A stretch of 64,000 nt of DNA, from positions 4,127,001 through 4,191,000 of the forward strand of contig CM074758.1 in assembly GCA_037355855.1 (NCBI GenBank). Reading direction: 5' to 3'. Below the pieces are notes generated by a model that saw nothing but the letters and a program-made list of their open reading frames with translations, made no database searches and was not told the DNA's origin. The stretch comes from Pseudo-nitzschia pungens (lineage: Eukaryota > Bacillariophyta > Bacillariophyceae > Bacillariales > Bacillariaceae). This document shows positions 22,401 through 32,330 of this stretch, piece after piece; the stretch's first letter is position 1, and every line of letters begins with the position of its first letter. Both the position numbers and the translations under genes were made by a program.

Positions 22401-24271
22401 GGGCCTATTCCCCATGGTTGAGGCGGCGCGTCGTTCTACAACTTGGGGCCTAACCTCTCTTCGATTGAGGCGACGATAAAGTCTGGTTACAGACTGAGTA
22501 GCTTTTAACCACCTTCGGTGGATTTTCCTACTTAAATAAGTATATTATTATTATTGTCTGCCCTGTTATTTGTGGACAAGTTGTACGCGTTGTTGGGTCC
22601 TCAGCCTTTGTTTCCGAACCTCCTGACATGGATCCTCTGGAGTACAATCCATATGACTCTCTTCCAGACTCCCCTGCAGATGCCTTTGATTCACTCTGTG
22701 CGTCTCCAAGGGTACTTCTCCACAAATATTCCCTACCACAGGCTGGCTGTCAGCACCTTGTTGATGCTATTGAGAGTGGTACTGCCAGTGCTGTATGTGA
22801 TGGTTCATTTGATCCGGACCTTCTCAGAGGAACTTCTGCTTTCATTTTGTCACCCAATACCTCCACCAAGACTGCTTCATTGTTCCTCACTGGCTGTAAT
22901 TTTGTCAGTGGATCCCCTGAGGATCAATCTTCCTACAGGAGTGAACTGGCAGGAATCATTGGGGTTCTCACCTGCTGCACTGCTCTGGTGAGTCTTTTTG
23001 ATATTGCTTCTGGCTCTATCACTATTGCTCTGGATGGTGACACAGCTCTCAAACAGGCTGAGGGATCATGGCCATTGGTTATTTCCCAGAAGTCTTTTGA
23101 TTATGTTTATGTCATCAGAAACATGATTTCTGCCCTGCCAATCTCTGTGCACTTTCAGTGGGTTCAGGGCCATCAAGCTGGAATCTTTCTTGATTGGTGG
23201 GCCCTTCGCAATCATCAGGTTGACAGCATGGCAAAGGCATTTCTCTCTGTCCATAGAGCTTCTGCCCATCACTATCCCAGACTTGTGTTTGAGCCCTGGG
23301 CTTTTTCTCTCAATGGAAGCAAGTGCTCAAGGTTTGATCAAAATGCTTTGCATGTTGCCATTTCTGGTCCTCCTCTTCTTAAATACTGGCAGACCCACCA
23401 TGACATTCCCATTCCACAACCTGTTTTGAGTTCCATCCATTGGTGTGCCCATCTGAATGCCTTCAAGCGATTACCTCCTGGCATGCAAAGGTGGTTTGTC
23501 AAGTTTGCTTCTGGATGCATTGGTGTTGGCAACCAACTACTTCACTACCAGTATCAGGATCACTCCAGGTGCCCATTGTGTGATGCAGACAACGAGAAGG
23601 TTTCTCATGTGCTCTCCTGCAAGGACACTGGGGCAGTACAGCACAGTGTGTCAGCTTTCAAGGGACCCCTGCAGAAGAGGCTTGAAGTTGAACAAACTGA
23701 TCCAACATTGGTGGCTGCCATTGTGGATCTTCTCACCAGAGTTCGGAAGGGCCAGAACATTTATCCATCATCTTACTCACTTGCAATTGCCTCTGCTGTC
23801 AGAGCACAGAGGACTATTGGCTGGCACAACTGGCTTCTGGGTAGGTGGTCTCCTCGCTGGTACCAAATCCAGGCTGACTACTACTCCCACATTGGAAGCA
23901 AGCGCTCTCCCAAACGGTGGGCTACAGCTATCATCCATCAGTTCTTTCTTACCTCCTGGGATCTTTGGACTTATAGGAATGAACGACTCCATGGTCCTGG
24001 GGGTACCCTTGATGCTGAACAACACCAATCTCTTGATGCTTCCATCTCCTCTGAATTGGCCATTGGCGCAGCTGGTGCACTTCCCCAGTCACACTCCCTG
24101 TTACAACCCCCTTTCCACGTCCTACAAGGTTACACCCTGACTGCCAAGCGGCAGTGGCTTGCAACCATCCACCTTGCAAGGAAGCAGTATGCAGCGCCTG
24201 ACCCACCAGTGCAGCCATACCAACAAGAGGCTGCTCTTCTCAGAGCCTGGCTTACTGGACCTCAGGGTTGA
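16402..24271 (+). CDS. LINE-G ORF2 polyprotein (copy G2), interrupted by N1-b
   Basis: Coding parts are 16402-20545 and 22575-24271; without N1-b and one TSD copy the frame is open for 1946 codons, the same length as the ORF2 spans of G3B and G4. Domains by visible residues: endonuclease (Asn75, Glu107, Asp256/Asn258, Asp302, Asp329-His330); reverse transcriptase (Asp815 in NDAKGCYDRI, Gln879 in QGNGIGP, Asp926-Asp927 in FVDDTDL); RNase H (Asp1457, Glu1505, Asp1535, His1581, Asp1598); zinc finger CX2CX8HX3C from Cys1714. The protein should nick DNA and copy element RNA at the nick. The ATG at 16402 overlaps the ORF1 stop (ATGGTTAG); an upstream in-frame ATG at 16330 lies inside ORF1 and is less likely. 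As it stands the gene is broken after the RT by N1-b. Confidence 0.9.
20525..20545. repeat. Target-site duplication of N1-b, left copy
   Basis: 21 bases beginning TTGTCTGCCCTG, repeated exactly at 22554-22574. Removing N1-b and one copy restores the ORF2 frame. Confidence 0.95.
20546..22553 (+). mobile_element. N1-b, full-length non-autonomous element
   Basis: 2008 bases from the 5' hairpin (TGCGC-GAA-GCGCA) to an ATT tail. No conserved ORF. The middle (about 21090-21770) consists of four to five units of about 150 bases, each with a hairpin in which GACCATAAG pairs with CTTATGGTC (for example 21417-21442). The 3' 80 bases carry the hairpins shared with LINE-G. It is nearly identical to N1-f (61944-63956), so it is young. 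It lies in ORF2 of G2 between the RT and RNase H regions. Confidence 0.92.
22554..22574. repeat. Target-site duplication of N1-b, right copy
   Basis: Exact copy of 20525-20545. Confidence 0.95.
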
Positions 24272-24573
24272 TTCCACTTTGTACCTTGGTTTTGTTTTCT
24301 GTTCCTGCTTCTCATCCTGTCCCATCCCTTTTGATACTGGATCTTATCCCAATATCTTCATTCCCATTTCACTTTCTCTCAAGTCCCTATTTTGTGGGAC
24401 TTGTTTGTCTTTTTCCCTGCTTGATGTTCAAGGTTTGTTTTGAAAATTTGTCGTTCTACCACTTGGGGTCCTGACTCTATGATGGAGGCGACGTTAAAGT
24501 CTGGTTACAGACTGAGTAATTTAGTTTCACCTTTGGTGATTAAAGTTATTTAAATACGTATATTATTATTATT
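24272..24573 (+). other. LINE-G G2 3' UTR with terminal hairpins and ATT tail
   Basis: About 300 bases after the ORF2 stop. The last 110 contain CGTTCTACCACTTGGGG, GAGGCGACG, hairpin GTCTG-GTTA-CAGAC, hairpin TCACC-TTT-GGTGA, the self-complementary TATTTAAATA, and the ATT tail. The same layout closes every LINE-G copy and, with compensating changes, every complete N1. This is the expected recognition site of the element RT. Confidence 0.85.
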
Positions 24574-27480
24574 GTCCCTTTGGAGGTGCCCATGGTATGG
24601 AATCTGACCATAGACTGCTTTGGATTGAGGTTTGTAATTGCAGCCTCATGGGCAAACATTTGCCACCTCCTGTGAGATTCTCTCATTCCAAACTCCAGTC
24701 CTCCCACCCTCATCTGCGACAACGGTATTTCAAGCGAGTGAGGCACAGCTTTCTCAAGGCTGGAGTGTTTTCTCTCCAAGCTAAGCTGGAGCACCTACTG
24801 GCTCAGTTTCAGTCTGGGGATATTTCTGTGCGCACTGATCTCATCACCACATATGAAGTACTCCATGAAACCTCTACCTCTCTCAGGCTCTCTGTTGAAC
24901 AAAACCTCTGCCACACTAGAGCTGGTTTGGTTCCATGGTCACCGAAGCTGCAAGTCTATCGTGATACCATTGACTTTTGGCGGCGTGTTGTTAAGTTGAG
25001 ACAGGGTGTGTCCACCAGTCATACTGTTTTGAAAAGGTTGGCCTGCAAGCTTTCTCTCTACAAAGGAGAACACAGTGACCTTTCCAGTGCTCTCCTCCAT
25101 CTGAAACAAGCTTACAAGCAATACCGGGCAGTGAAGAAATTGGCCCCCTCATGGAGAGACTCCTTCAATCAAGGCCTGGTGGATGCACTTCTTGCTGAAG
25201 GCAAGCCTCACAACCAGCATGCTTCCCAGATTCGTGCCAGGATGCGCAGGGAACGTCTTCAACGAGAGCTTGGTCTCGCTGCTCGGTCTATTCGGGGACG
25301 TGTCAACAAGTCAGCAGTCTTGCGCGCTATTGCAGTTGGCCATGATGGTGTTGAACAGGTCTTGGAATCTCAGTCTACTATGGTTCCAGCTATGGCTGAA
25401 TCCAATGTCCGGCGTCAACAGCAGTGTATTGGCACTCCTTCCATGACTCCCTCCTTCATTCAAGATTTTGGCTACCTAGGCACTGCCCATGCTGCTCCCC
25501 AAGTCCTTGATGGCACATATACTCCTCCTGTTGCCACTGACAAATACCTTTCTGAATTTCTTTCCTGTCTCAAAGTCCCTGACTCTATTCTGAGTTTGCC
25601 CCCCTTTGACTATTCAGTGTGTCCAGCTGACAATGCTGCTGCCTGGAAACGCCAGAGGGAACGCACAGCAAGTGAACCTTCTTGTTTGAGTTTTGCCCAC
25701 CACAAGGCATTTGCCCTGGATCCCCAGCTGAACAAGTTTGACACTCTCCTGAGATCCGTCCCTTTGATTGTTGGCTTCTCTCCTTCTGCTTGGCAGGTCA
25801 TCACTGATGTTGAGATCTTCAAGAAACCTGGTGAATATAGAGTGGATAAGATGCGACTCATCCAGTTGATGTCTCCTGAGTTCCAAATCAACAACAAGAT
25901 GATTGGCAGCCGCATTCTTGCCCATGCTGAACGTGCCAATGCCGTGGCTGTTGATCAACATGGAAGCAGGAAACACCACAAGGCAATCAACACATGCCTG
26001 AACAAGAAGCTCATATGTGATGTGTTGCGGCAGAAGCGCAGATCCGGTGCTGTTGCTATGAATGATGCCAAGGGCTGCTATGATCGGATCTCTCATCCGA
26101 TTGCAGGTCTCACTCTCCAGAGCTTTGGGGTTCCTGCACATGTGTGTGAGGTTCTTTTGTCTACTTTGCAACTTGCCAAGCACCACATCAAAACTGGTTT
26201 TGGTCGGTCAGGTCCTGTGTATGGTGATGAACCTGTTCCTCTCAGTGGTTGTGGCCAAGGCAATGGTATTGGTCCAACTCTTTGGGCTTTGGTGTCAACA
26301 ATTGTCTTCCGAATGATGCAACAGGCTGGGCATGGTGTCCATCTTCTCACTTCATTGTCCCTGCAACTGGTTTCTCTTGTGGGTTTTGCCTTTGTGGATG
26401 ACACAGATTTGTTTTGTGCTGGCTCTGATTCCTCCACATCTGGTGAGGAATTAGCTGTTGACTTTCAGGAAGCTCTTGACCGGTGGGCTGGTGGGATTAT
26501 TGCCACTGGTGGTGCTATTGAACCTGCCAAATCCTTCTGTTATTTGATTGATTTCAAATGGAATGGATCCGGTTGGGATTATCGCTCCATTGCTGACATG
26601 CCTGGTGACTTCTCTGTTGCTGACAAGAATGGCAATCGAGCTACCCTGGATCGGTTTGAAGTAGACCATGCTGACAAGACCCTTGGGGTTTTTATCTCCA
26701 TGGATGGCAATGAGGAAGCACAGATTGCTCACATGAAGTCACAGTCTCAGTCTTTTGGCTCTCAACTCAGGGCTTCCAAGTGTGAGAAGCGCGCATCCCT
26801 CTACACCTTCAAGTATTCTTTCATGAAGTCTGTTGAATACCCCATGCCTGTCACGCAACTTGATGAGGCCACTTGGACTAAGATAATTCACCCAGCTCTT
26901 GTTCCTGTGCTGAATAAAGCAGGGATGTCACGGACATTTCCTAGACATGTGTTCTATGGTCCTTCCCTCTATCAAGGCTTTGGATTCATCCATCCATACC
27001 TCCTCCAAGAGTTCAGTCATATTGCCACCCTCTTTCAGGAATCTGTCAGGTCCTCACAAACTGGAAGGATTCTCAGGCTCACTGCTGAGTCTCTCAGGCT
27101 AGAACTTGGACTTCCTCTCCATCTTGGTGTCACACCCTATCATCCCTTTGCTTCATACGTCACTCCCTGCTGGTACAAACATGTGTGGAAGTTTTTCTCT
27201 GTTCACCCTGTGAGCTTGTTTGAAGACTTCCCAGACCTACCACTGTTACGTTCCAATGACTGTTATCTCATGCAAGCCTTTGTCAACTCTGGCTTCAGAG
27301 GTGCTGACTTGTCCCTCTTGAATCACATGCGCATGTCCCTCAAGGCTATTTCCCTTGCTGACATTTGTACTCCAGATGGGAAAAGACTCTCTCCCATGGC
27401 CTTCCAGCTGACATCCTCCAATCACTTGAGGGATCATCTTGACTGGCCTAGATGTCCTCCATCCTGGCCTCCAGCAGCAC
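24574..27480 (+). pseudogene. Second LINE-G copy, ORF2 fragment (endonuclease end to past RT)
   Basis: Directly follows the ATT tail of G2 and starts at the sequence encoding CPFGGAHGMESDH. The ORF2 frame is open from there to 27480, including the complete RT (NDAKGCYDRI, QGNGIGP, FVDDTDLF). It stops after CPPSWPPAA where N1-c begins, so RNase H and zinc finger are absent. Nucleotide identity with G2 is very high (a few differences per kilobase by eye). The first few bases are ambiguous because the LINE itself reads TATTGTCCC at this point. No start codon or endonuclease body is present, so it is not a functional gene. Confidence 0.88.
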
Positions 27481-29524
27481 ACAATTTGCGCATCGCGCAT
27501 TTTGTCCGACGTTCCGATGTTCCAGTACTAAAAATACGTAGATTTCTACACAACTTTACCATGCGATATCTCGCTCCCTTTTACACCACCAATCACAACC
27601 CCAGGACCTACATGTATTAACCGAGACCTGCGCTCTTTGTTTCTGCTATTGGTTCAGTTGCTGGCTGCTTCTTTTGGTTGATTTGGTTGCCAATTCACCA
27701 CTCGGCCGATCGATCAGCAGCAACAACCAAAACAAAACCGACACCTAATTTTCTACAGCACCTCCAGTACCGATTCTACAGCGATTCGAAAATACTTCTA
27801 ATACTGTTGCCGTCTTACTGTTGCCGTCTGTACTGCTTCGATCTGTTTCCAAGCTCCACCCTCAAGGCCCTTAAGTATATATTATACTTAATGTTCTACA
27901 TTGTTTCCAAGCTTCCTAAGTGATTTCCACTTAACGTTCTACATTCTTCAAGGTTCCTTGCTAAGTCCCCTAAGTCTTTTCAAGGTGTAGTTCACGAACA
28001 GCCCCTTCCACTGTAGGTATATTTCTACAAGAAATTCCAGCTGTCATCTGTTTTCAAGTCCATTGCCCTGCTGGACCATATGTGTTTTCGCTTATGGTCC
28101 TACTGTTTTCTGACCCAAGCCCCAAAGCCGCTTAGTACAGTTTGCTTAAGGCTCCACCACCTACATAACCCTCTCAGGTGTACAGTATAATTGTCATCTG
28201 TTTTCAAGTCTACTGCCCTGCTGGATCATAAGTGTTTTCGCTTATGGTCCTACTGTTTCCTGACCCAAGCCCCAAAGCCGCTAATTACAGTTCGCTTAAG
28301 GCTCTCCTACCTACATAACCCTCTCAGGTGCACACTTCAACTGTCATCTGTTATCAAGTCTACTGCCCTGCTGGACCATAAGTGTTTTTGCTTAAGGTCC
28401 TATTGTTTTTTACCCAAGCCCCAAAGCCGCTAAGTACAGTTTGCTTAAGGCTCTCATACCTACATATACCTCTCAGATGCATTCTTCAACTGTCATCTGT
28501 TTTCAAGTCTACTGCCCTGCTGGACCATAAGTGTTTTCGCTTAAGGTCCTACTGTTTTTCTGACCCAAGCCCCAAAGCCGCTAAGTACAGTAAAGTACAG
28601 TTCGCTTAAGGCTCCACCATCTACATATACCTCTCAGATGCATTCTTCAACTGTCATCTGTTTTCAAGTCTACTGCCCTGCCGGACCATAAGTGATATTT
28701 CCTTATGTCCACCTGTTTTTTTGACCCAAGCCCCAAAGTCGCTAAGTATTCTTTACTTAATGCACCACCACCATTATATACCCCTCCAGTTCACAGTACA
28801 GCTGAGACCTGTTTTCAAGCCTACAGCCCTGATGGTCCATAAGTGTTATCACTTAGAGCCACTGTTTCCAAGCTACTACGGGAGAGCAAGTTCAAGTTCT
28901 AACAGAAGGCCAGCTGTTACGAATTTGAATTTGGTAGTAGGCTCCACTGCCTCTACGTGGCTACTACTAAGTTCGAACAGGAGGACAGCTGTTCCGAATT
29001 TGGTAGTAGGCTCTGCACTTCATGTACCATACAGTGGTAAGGAATGTGTTCGGGGCTGACTACTCGCATTACTGATGCTGCAGTCCAGCATTTAGAGAGG
29101 AGTTTTGCTTTTGTACGCTGACCACTTGCATTACTGATACTATGTATCTGAGGAAGGGTTTTGCTTGTGTCGGCTGACAACTAGCATTACTGATGCTTTA
29201 CAGCAGCATTCCAGGGACAGTTTTGCTTGTGTCTTTCCCTTTCACGTTCTTGTTACCCCGTCTCCTGTACGCTTTGCAACAGCAGTGTCTGTTGTGCTCT
29301 GGACTGGTTTGTTTTTTTTCCTGTTTCTTACCAAGGTTCGTTTGCAAAATAGCCGTATTTACAACCTGGGGCCTATTCCCCATGGTTGAGGCGGCGCGTC
29401 GTTCTACGACTTGGGGTCCTGACTCTTCGATTGAGGCGACGATAAAGTCTGGTTACAGACTGAGTAGCTTTTAACCACCTTCGGTGGATTTTCCTACTTA
29501 AATAAGTATATTATTATTATTATT
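27481..29524 (+). mobile_element. N1-c, full-length non-autonomous element
   Basis: Complete from the 5' hairpin (TGCGC-ATC-GCGCA) to an ATT tail, non-coding, with about five internal hairpin units (28040-28700). Unlike N1-a, b, d and f it has no TSD: the left flank is LINE-G ORF2 (ending CAGCAGCAC) and the right flank is LINE-G 3' UTR (TTGGTTTTGTCTTCTG), about 2 kb apart in an intact element. It is most similar to N1-e. Confidence 0.88.
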
Positions 29525-29811
29525 GGTTTTGTCTTCTGTTCCTGCTTCTCATCCTGTCCCATCCCCTTTGATACTGGCTCTTATCCCAATATCCACATTC
29601 CCATCTCACTTTCTCTCAAGTCCCTAGTTTGTGGGACTTGTTTGTCTTTTTCCCTGCTTGATGTTCAAGGTTTGTTTGAAAATTTGTCGTTCTGCCACTT
29701 GGGGTCCTGACTCTATGATGGAGGCGACGTTAAAGTCTGGTTACAGACTGAGTAATTTAGTTTCACCTTTGGTGATTAAAGTTATTTAAATACGTATATT
29801 ATTATTATTAT
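29525..29811 (+). mobile_element. LINE-G 3' end closing the composite insertion
   Basis: 3' UTR sequence from GGTTTTGTCTTCTG to the family hairpins and ATT tail, followed at 29812 by the right TSD copy. It belongs to the copy whose tail primed the insertion. Confidence 0.88.
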
Positions 29812-29828
29812 CATGGATGCCAGTGGTG
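29812..29828. repeat. Target-site duplication of the LINE-G composite, right copy
   Basis: CATGGATGCCAGTGGTG, identical to 6784-6800. LTR-A leader sequence continues beyond it. Confidence 0.93.
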
Positions 29829-29905
29829 ATCAGCCAGCTGGGTTTCTTCACGCGCTCTAGCCGGCGTCCCGGTTCGTTGTGGGTCGAGTGGTGGGTCTGA
29901 TAAAC
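29829..29905 (-). mobile_element. LTR-A leader, start, with putative primer-binding region
   Basis: On the minus strand the bases just after the LTR read GTTTATCAGACCC. This partly resembles the TGGTATCAGAGC primer-binding site for initiator tRNA-Met used by many copia elements, but with mismatches, so the primer is uncertain. LTR-B has the same sequence but lacks about 22 bases present here. Confidence 0.55.
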
Positions 29906-30738
29906 TGCGTTGATATTACTCGTCAGCAAATAGAGGAAAGCCCTAACAATAATAACACGTATAGTCCTGGCAAATAGTGAGACTACATTGGGCACTGTTC
30001 AAGCTCTATTGCATACACTTAACTACTACAAGGTACTTCCCTAGAGGTACATCGGAATCGATCGAAAGGGGAGGGCATGATAGGTTGTTTATTTTAGAGT
30101 GGAAAAAGAAAGAGTGAAAAGAAGGAGCTGAGCGCAGCTCAGCTCTGTATCGTGACAGCGCTTCGCTAACTCGTAGAATAATAGAGCTCTGTAGCTCCAG
30201 TACTGTATTCTATGGAGTAGCGTAGCGCACGGAGTAGCGTAGCTCCGCTTAATTAGATCCAATTGTGTCCTAGCGCTAGCACGTGCTAGCTCACTCAATG
30301 ACTGCTTGGGTCAGGTGTCGGGCTATAGTAGATATTGTACACCAATGACCCGCCCCTGGCGGTAGCATAGTATCTTAGCATGGTATCATGGTAGCTTAGC
30401 ATCTCCAGTATCTCTTGGCATAAGCAACCCTAACACTGTAGCATTTAGCTACACTATTGCGGGTGCTATACCCGGGGTACGTACAACTGGTACAAATCGT
30501 ACGCGACAACCCTAGTACCTTTGGAGTTAGCACCCATACCAAATAGGATAAGCCTGTTGCTAGGCCTGTTGCTAAGCCTGTTGCTAGGTGCTTATGCTAG
30601 ATATTAGCACATAGATCTAGCACTCAGCTCAACTCCTAGTGTTGAGCTACCAGGTGCTACCCACTGTAGCTCCAGTACACTCCTCTACACAGGAGCCCTA
30701 GCACCACATTCTGTAGCATCGTCTTGGATATCTTCATA
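29906..30738 (-). repeat. LTR of LTR-A
   Basis: 833 bases matching the 5' LTR of LTR-B (46700-47622) in reverse orientation. On the minus strand it starts TATGAAGATAT and ends ATATCAACGCA. It contains short repeats of the CTTAGCAACAGG type and the palindromic GAGCTGAGCGCAGCTC (near 30125). An LTR normally carries the promoter and polyadenylation site; neither can be pinpointed here. Confidence 0.8.
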
Positions 30739-31286
30739 GTCCCCGTGATTCATGCTAGTGCCTGTATTGAGCAATCATATTGGTCCCCGGAAATTGATAC
30801 TCCCAGGGGGACACCAAGAATGCTTGCTGTACCAGGACACTTGGATGGATCATAACAGAATTCAGGGATGCGTCCATATAACTTGTCAGAGATCAAACTG
30901 CATCAAATATTGCAGTTCCTATCAGAGGCCCGGCTGATTCATAGTAGAAAAAAGAGGGGTGAACCGTAGGACGTTTTGCCCTTGGTTCGATTCCTTAACA
31001 CAAACAAGGAGATCAATCAGCCTATTGTCGTTTCAAATTTATAGTCCCCGGAACCGGTGTACCGGGAGACTCCCAACATATAACATGTAACATCATACAT
31101 AAGATCGGAATCCGAAGTCAGAGTCGAAATCGAAGTCCGCTGCGTCCGAAAAATTCGTAATCGAAGTCGAGATCCGCTGCGTCCGAAAGAATTCGTTGTG
31201 TCCAAGCTGCTTGTCAGGGACAAAGGTATCCCAAATAATGCAGCTAGCAGCTCCTACCACATGCATCGCTCGCAGCTCCTACCACA
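30739..31286 (-). other. Sequence between copia RNase H remnant and LTR, possibly a 3' internal region
   Basis: No ORF of interest. Read on the minus strand it lies between the pol remnant and the LTR and has CGGGGACTATA just before the LTR start, a polypurine-tract-like position; similar CCGGGGAC motifs occur twice more (near 30796 and 31050). A 26-base direct repeat (AGCTCCTACCACATGCATCG core) sits at about 31243-31292. Its relation to LTR-A is not proven. Confidence 0.4.
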
Positions 31287-31440
31287 TGCATCGCTGGCAG
31301 TGGCTCTTCAACATGGGACCATTATGCAACTTAGTGAATAAATCTGCAATGTTGCTCTCACCAGGTTCCTTCGCGGCACGGATTGTTCCGGCAGCAATGG
31401 CCTCGCGCGCCTTGATGTACCGGGGTGTTGCCACCCTGAG
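31287..31440 (-). pseudogene. Ty1/copia pol remnant, RNase H C-terminus
   Basis: Minus-strand translation gives KAREAIAAGTIRAAKEPGE and then SNIADLFTKL, followed by HNGPMLKSHC. The combination REAIAAGTI plus NIADLFTK is the typical C-terminal end of copia RNase H (usual form: REAIAAG, then the ADxxTK motif). It is only about 50 residues, with no upstream pol sequence beyond 31440. It could be the pol end of LTR-A's relatives or of an unrelated copia element. Confidence 0.65.
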
Positions 31441-32330
31441 GCATAATGCTCAAACTTTGGCTAGAAAACGATCTATCGGTAAAAAAGTGGGTGAAATGGC
31501 TACTAATACTGCTATGGTGATTGATATACTATCTCCTGCTACTCTAACAGATTACCCCTTGTGTGATGCCATATTTTTTCTACTGCTACTATTACTAGAG
31601 GACAAACTCGAACGTGATGGAGTTGTTCCAGATTTATTTCCGAGTGAAGTGGAGATTGTGTTGTGGGAAGGTACTAACTAGTAGTAGACAGCAGCTGGGA
31701 GTGAATGCGGAGAACAGAAGGTACGATGGCGATAATAGTTCTGGAGGTGGTGCAAGTGAGGATTTTTATTACTTTGTGACTCAAATTCTATCAAGCATCT
31801 GTCCAATACAGAGGAACCACACACGAAAGATAAATGTTTGATAAGTGATATTTTCAAAGTTACCAATAAAGCATTTGCATTGATCATGATTCATAATGAG
31901 CATCATGCTTGGGTGAATCATGCTGAGCAAAAGAGGAAGGACGACTGCTGGATTTTGAGCCAGAAGAAAAAGAAATATTGTAATCAGTACAGTGGAGAGC
32001 AGCAATCATGGTCAACGGAAGGTCTAGCATCATTCAATAACTTATGCAGGGTTATTGATGTGCTGAAGAAAGATGCTACGACGGGTAAAGAATATAAGGA
32101 AAGGTTGAGAAAGAGACTTCGTCGTGAGAATGAGAACTATAAGAACAACAGTCCATCTGGTGGGCACCGGACGATGGAAAATGTTGACCAATACATTAGT
32201 CCAGAGCTGAAAGCTATGCTCGCTATAAATGAGGATCAGGGGGGAAAACAATAGAGGTGGTAACAATACAGGTGAAGACATTATGGATGGAATTATCACG
32301 ATGGCCATTACTTATAAATTGTTGGAGGAA
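31441..32330 (+). other. Unidentified decayed coding-like region
   Basis: Contains an open frame ending at 31681 (EMATNTAMVIDILSPATLTD then a Leu-rich run), a break, then the separate frame 31838-32254. The two may be parts of one gene split by a frameshift and stops near 31680-31840. I do not recognise the product. Confidence 0.3.
31838..32254 (+). CDS. Hypothetical 138-aa ORF, probably a gene fragment
   Basis: Starts MISDIFKVTNKAFALIMIHN, has WVNHAEQKRKDD, a Lys-rich stretch (KKKKY), WSTEGLASFNNLCRVIDVLK, and a basic segment (KERLRKRLRRE). The Trp-Ser-x-Glu-Gly-x-x-x-Phe-Asn pattern looks like a conserved motif rather than random translation. The family is not one I can name; a transposon-associated or host protein fragment are both possible. 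It lies in decayed DNA unrelated to LINE-G. Base composition is more AT-rich than the LINE coding regions. Confidence 0.35.
   Translation: MISDIFKVTNKAFALIMIHNEHHAWVNHAEQKRKDDCWILSQKKKKYCNQYSGEQQSWSTEGLASFNNLCRVIDVLKKDATTGKEYKERLRKRLRRENENYKNNSPSGGHRTMENVDQYISPELKAMLAINEDQGGKQ

Larger units (their letters stand above)
6803..29811 (+). mobile_element. LINE-G composite insertion (G2 plus second copy, with nested FB, N1-b and N1-c)
   Basis: Everything between the two 17-base TSD copies. It starts with a complete LINE-G 5' end and ends with a LINE-G 3' UTR and ATT tail (29525-29811). Inside are a full-length copy (6803-24573) with its own ATT tail, then a second copy starting within the endonuclease coding region (24574-27480), N1-c, and a LINE-G 3' end. 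That one TSD pair brackets a head-to-tail pair suggests a single insertion event with template jumping, or later recombination. Confidence 0.8.

Noticed and set aside
31196..31681. 161-codon plus-strand ORF as a host gene
   Set aside because: Its first 80 or so codons are antisense to a clear copia RNase H remnant (31287-31440); only the part after 31441 could belong to something else.
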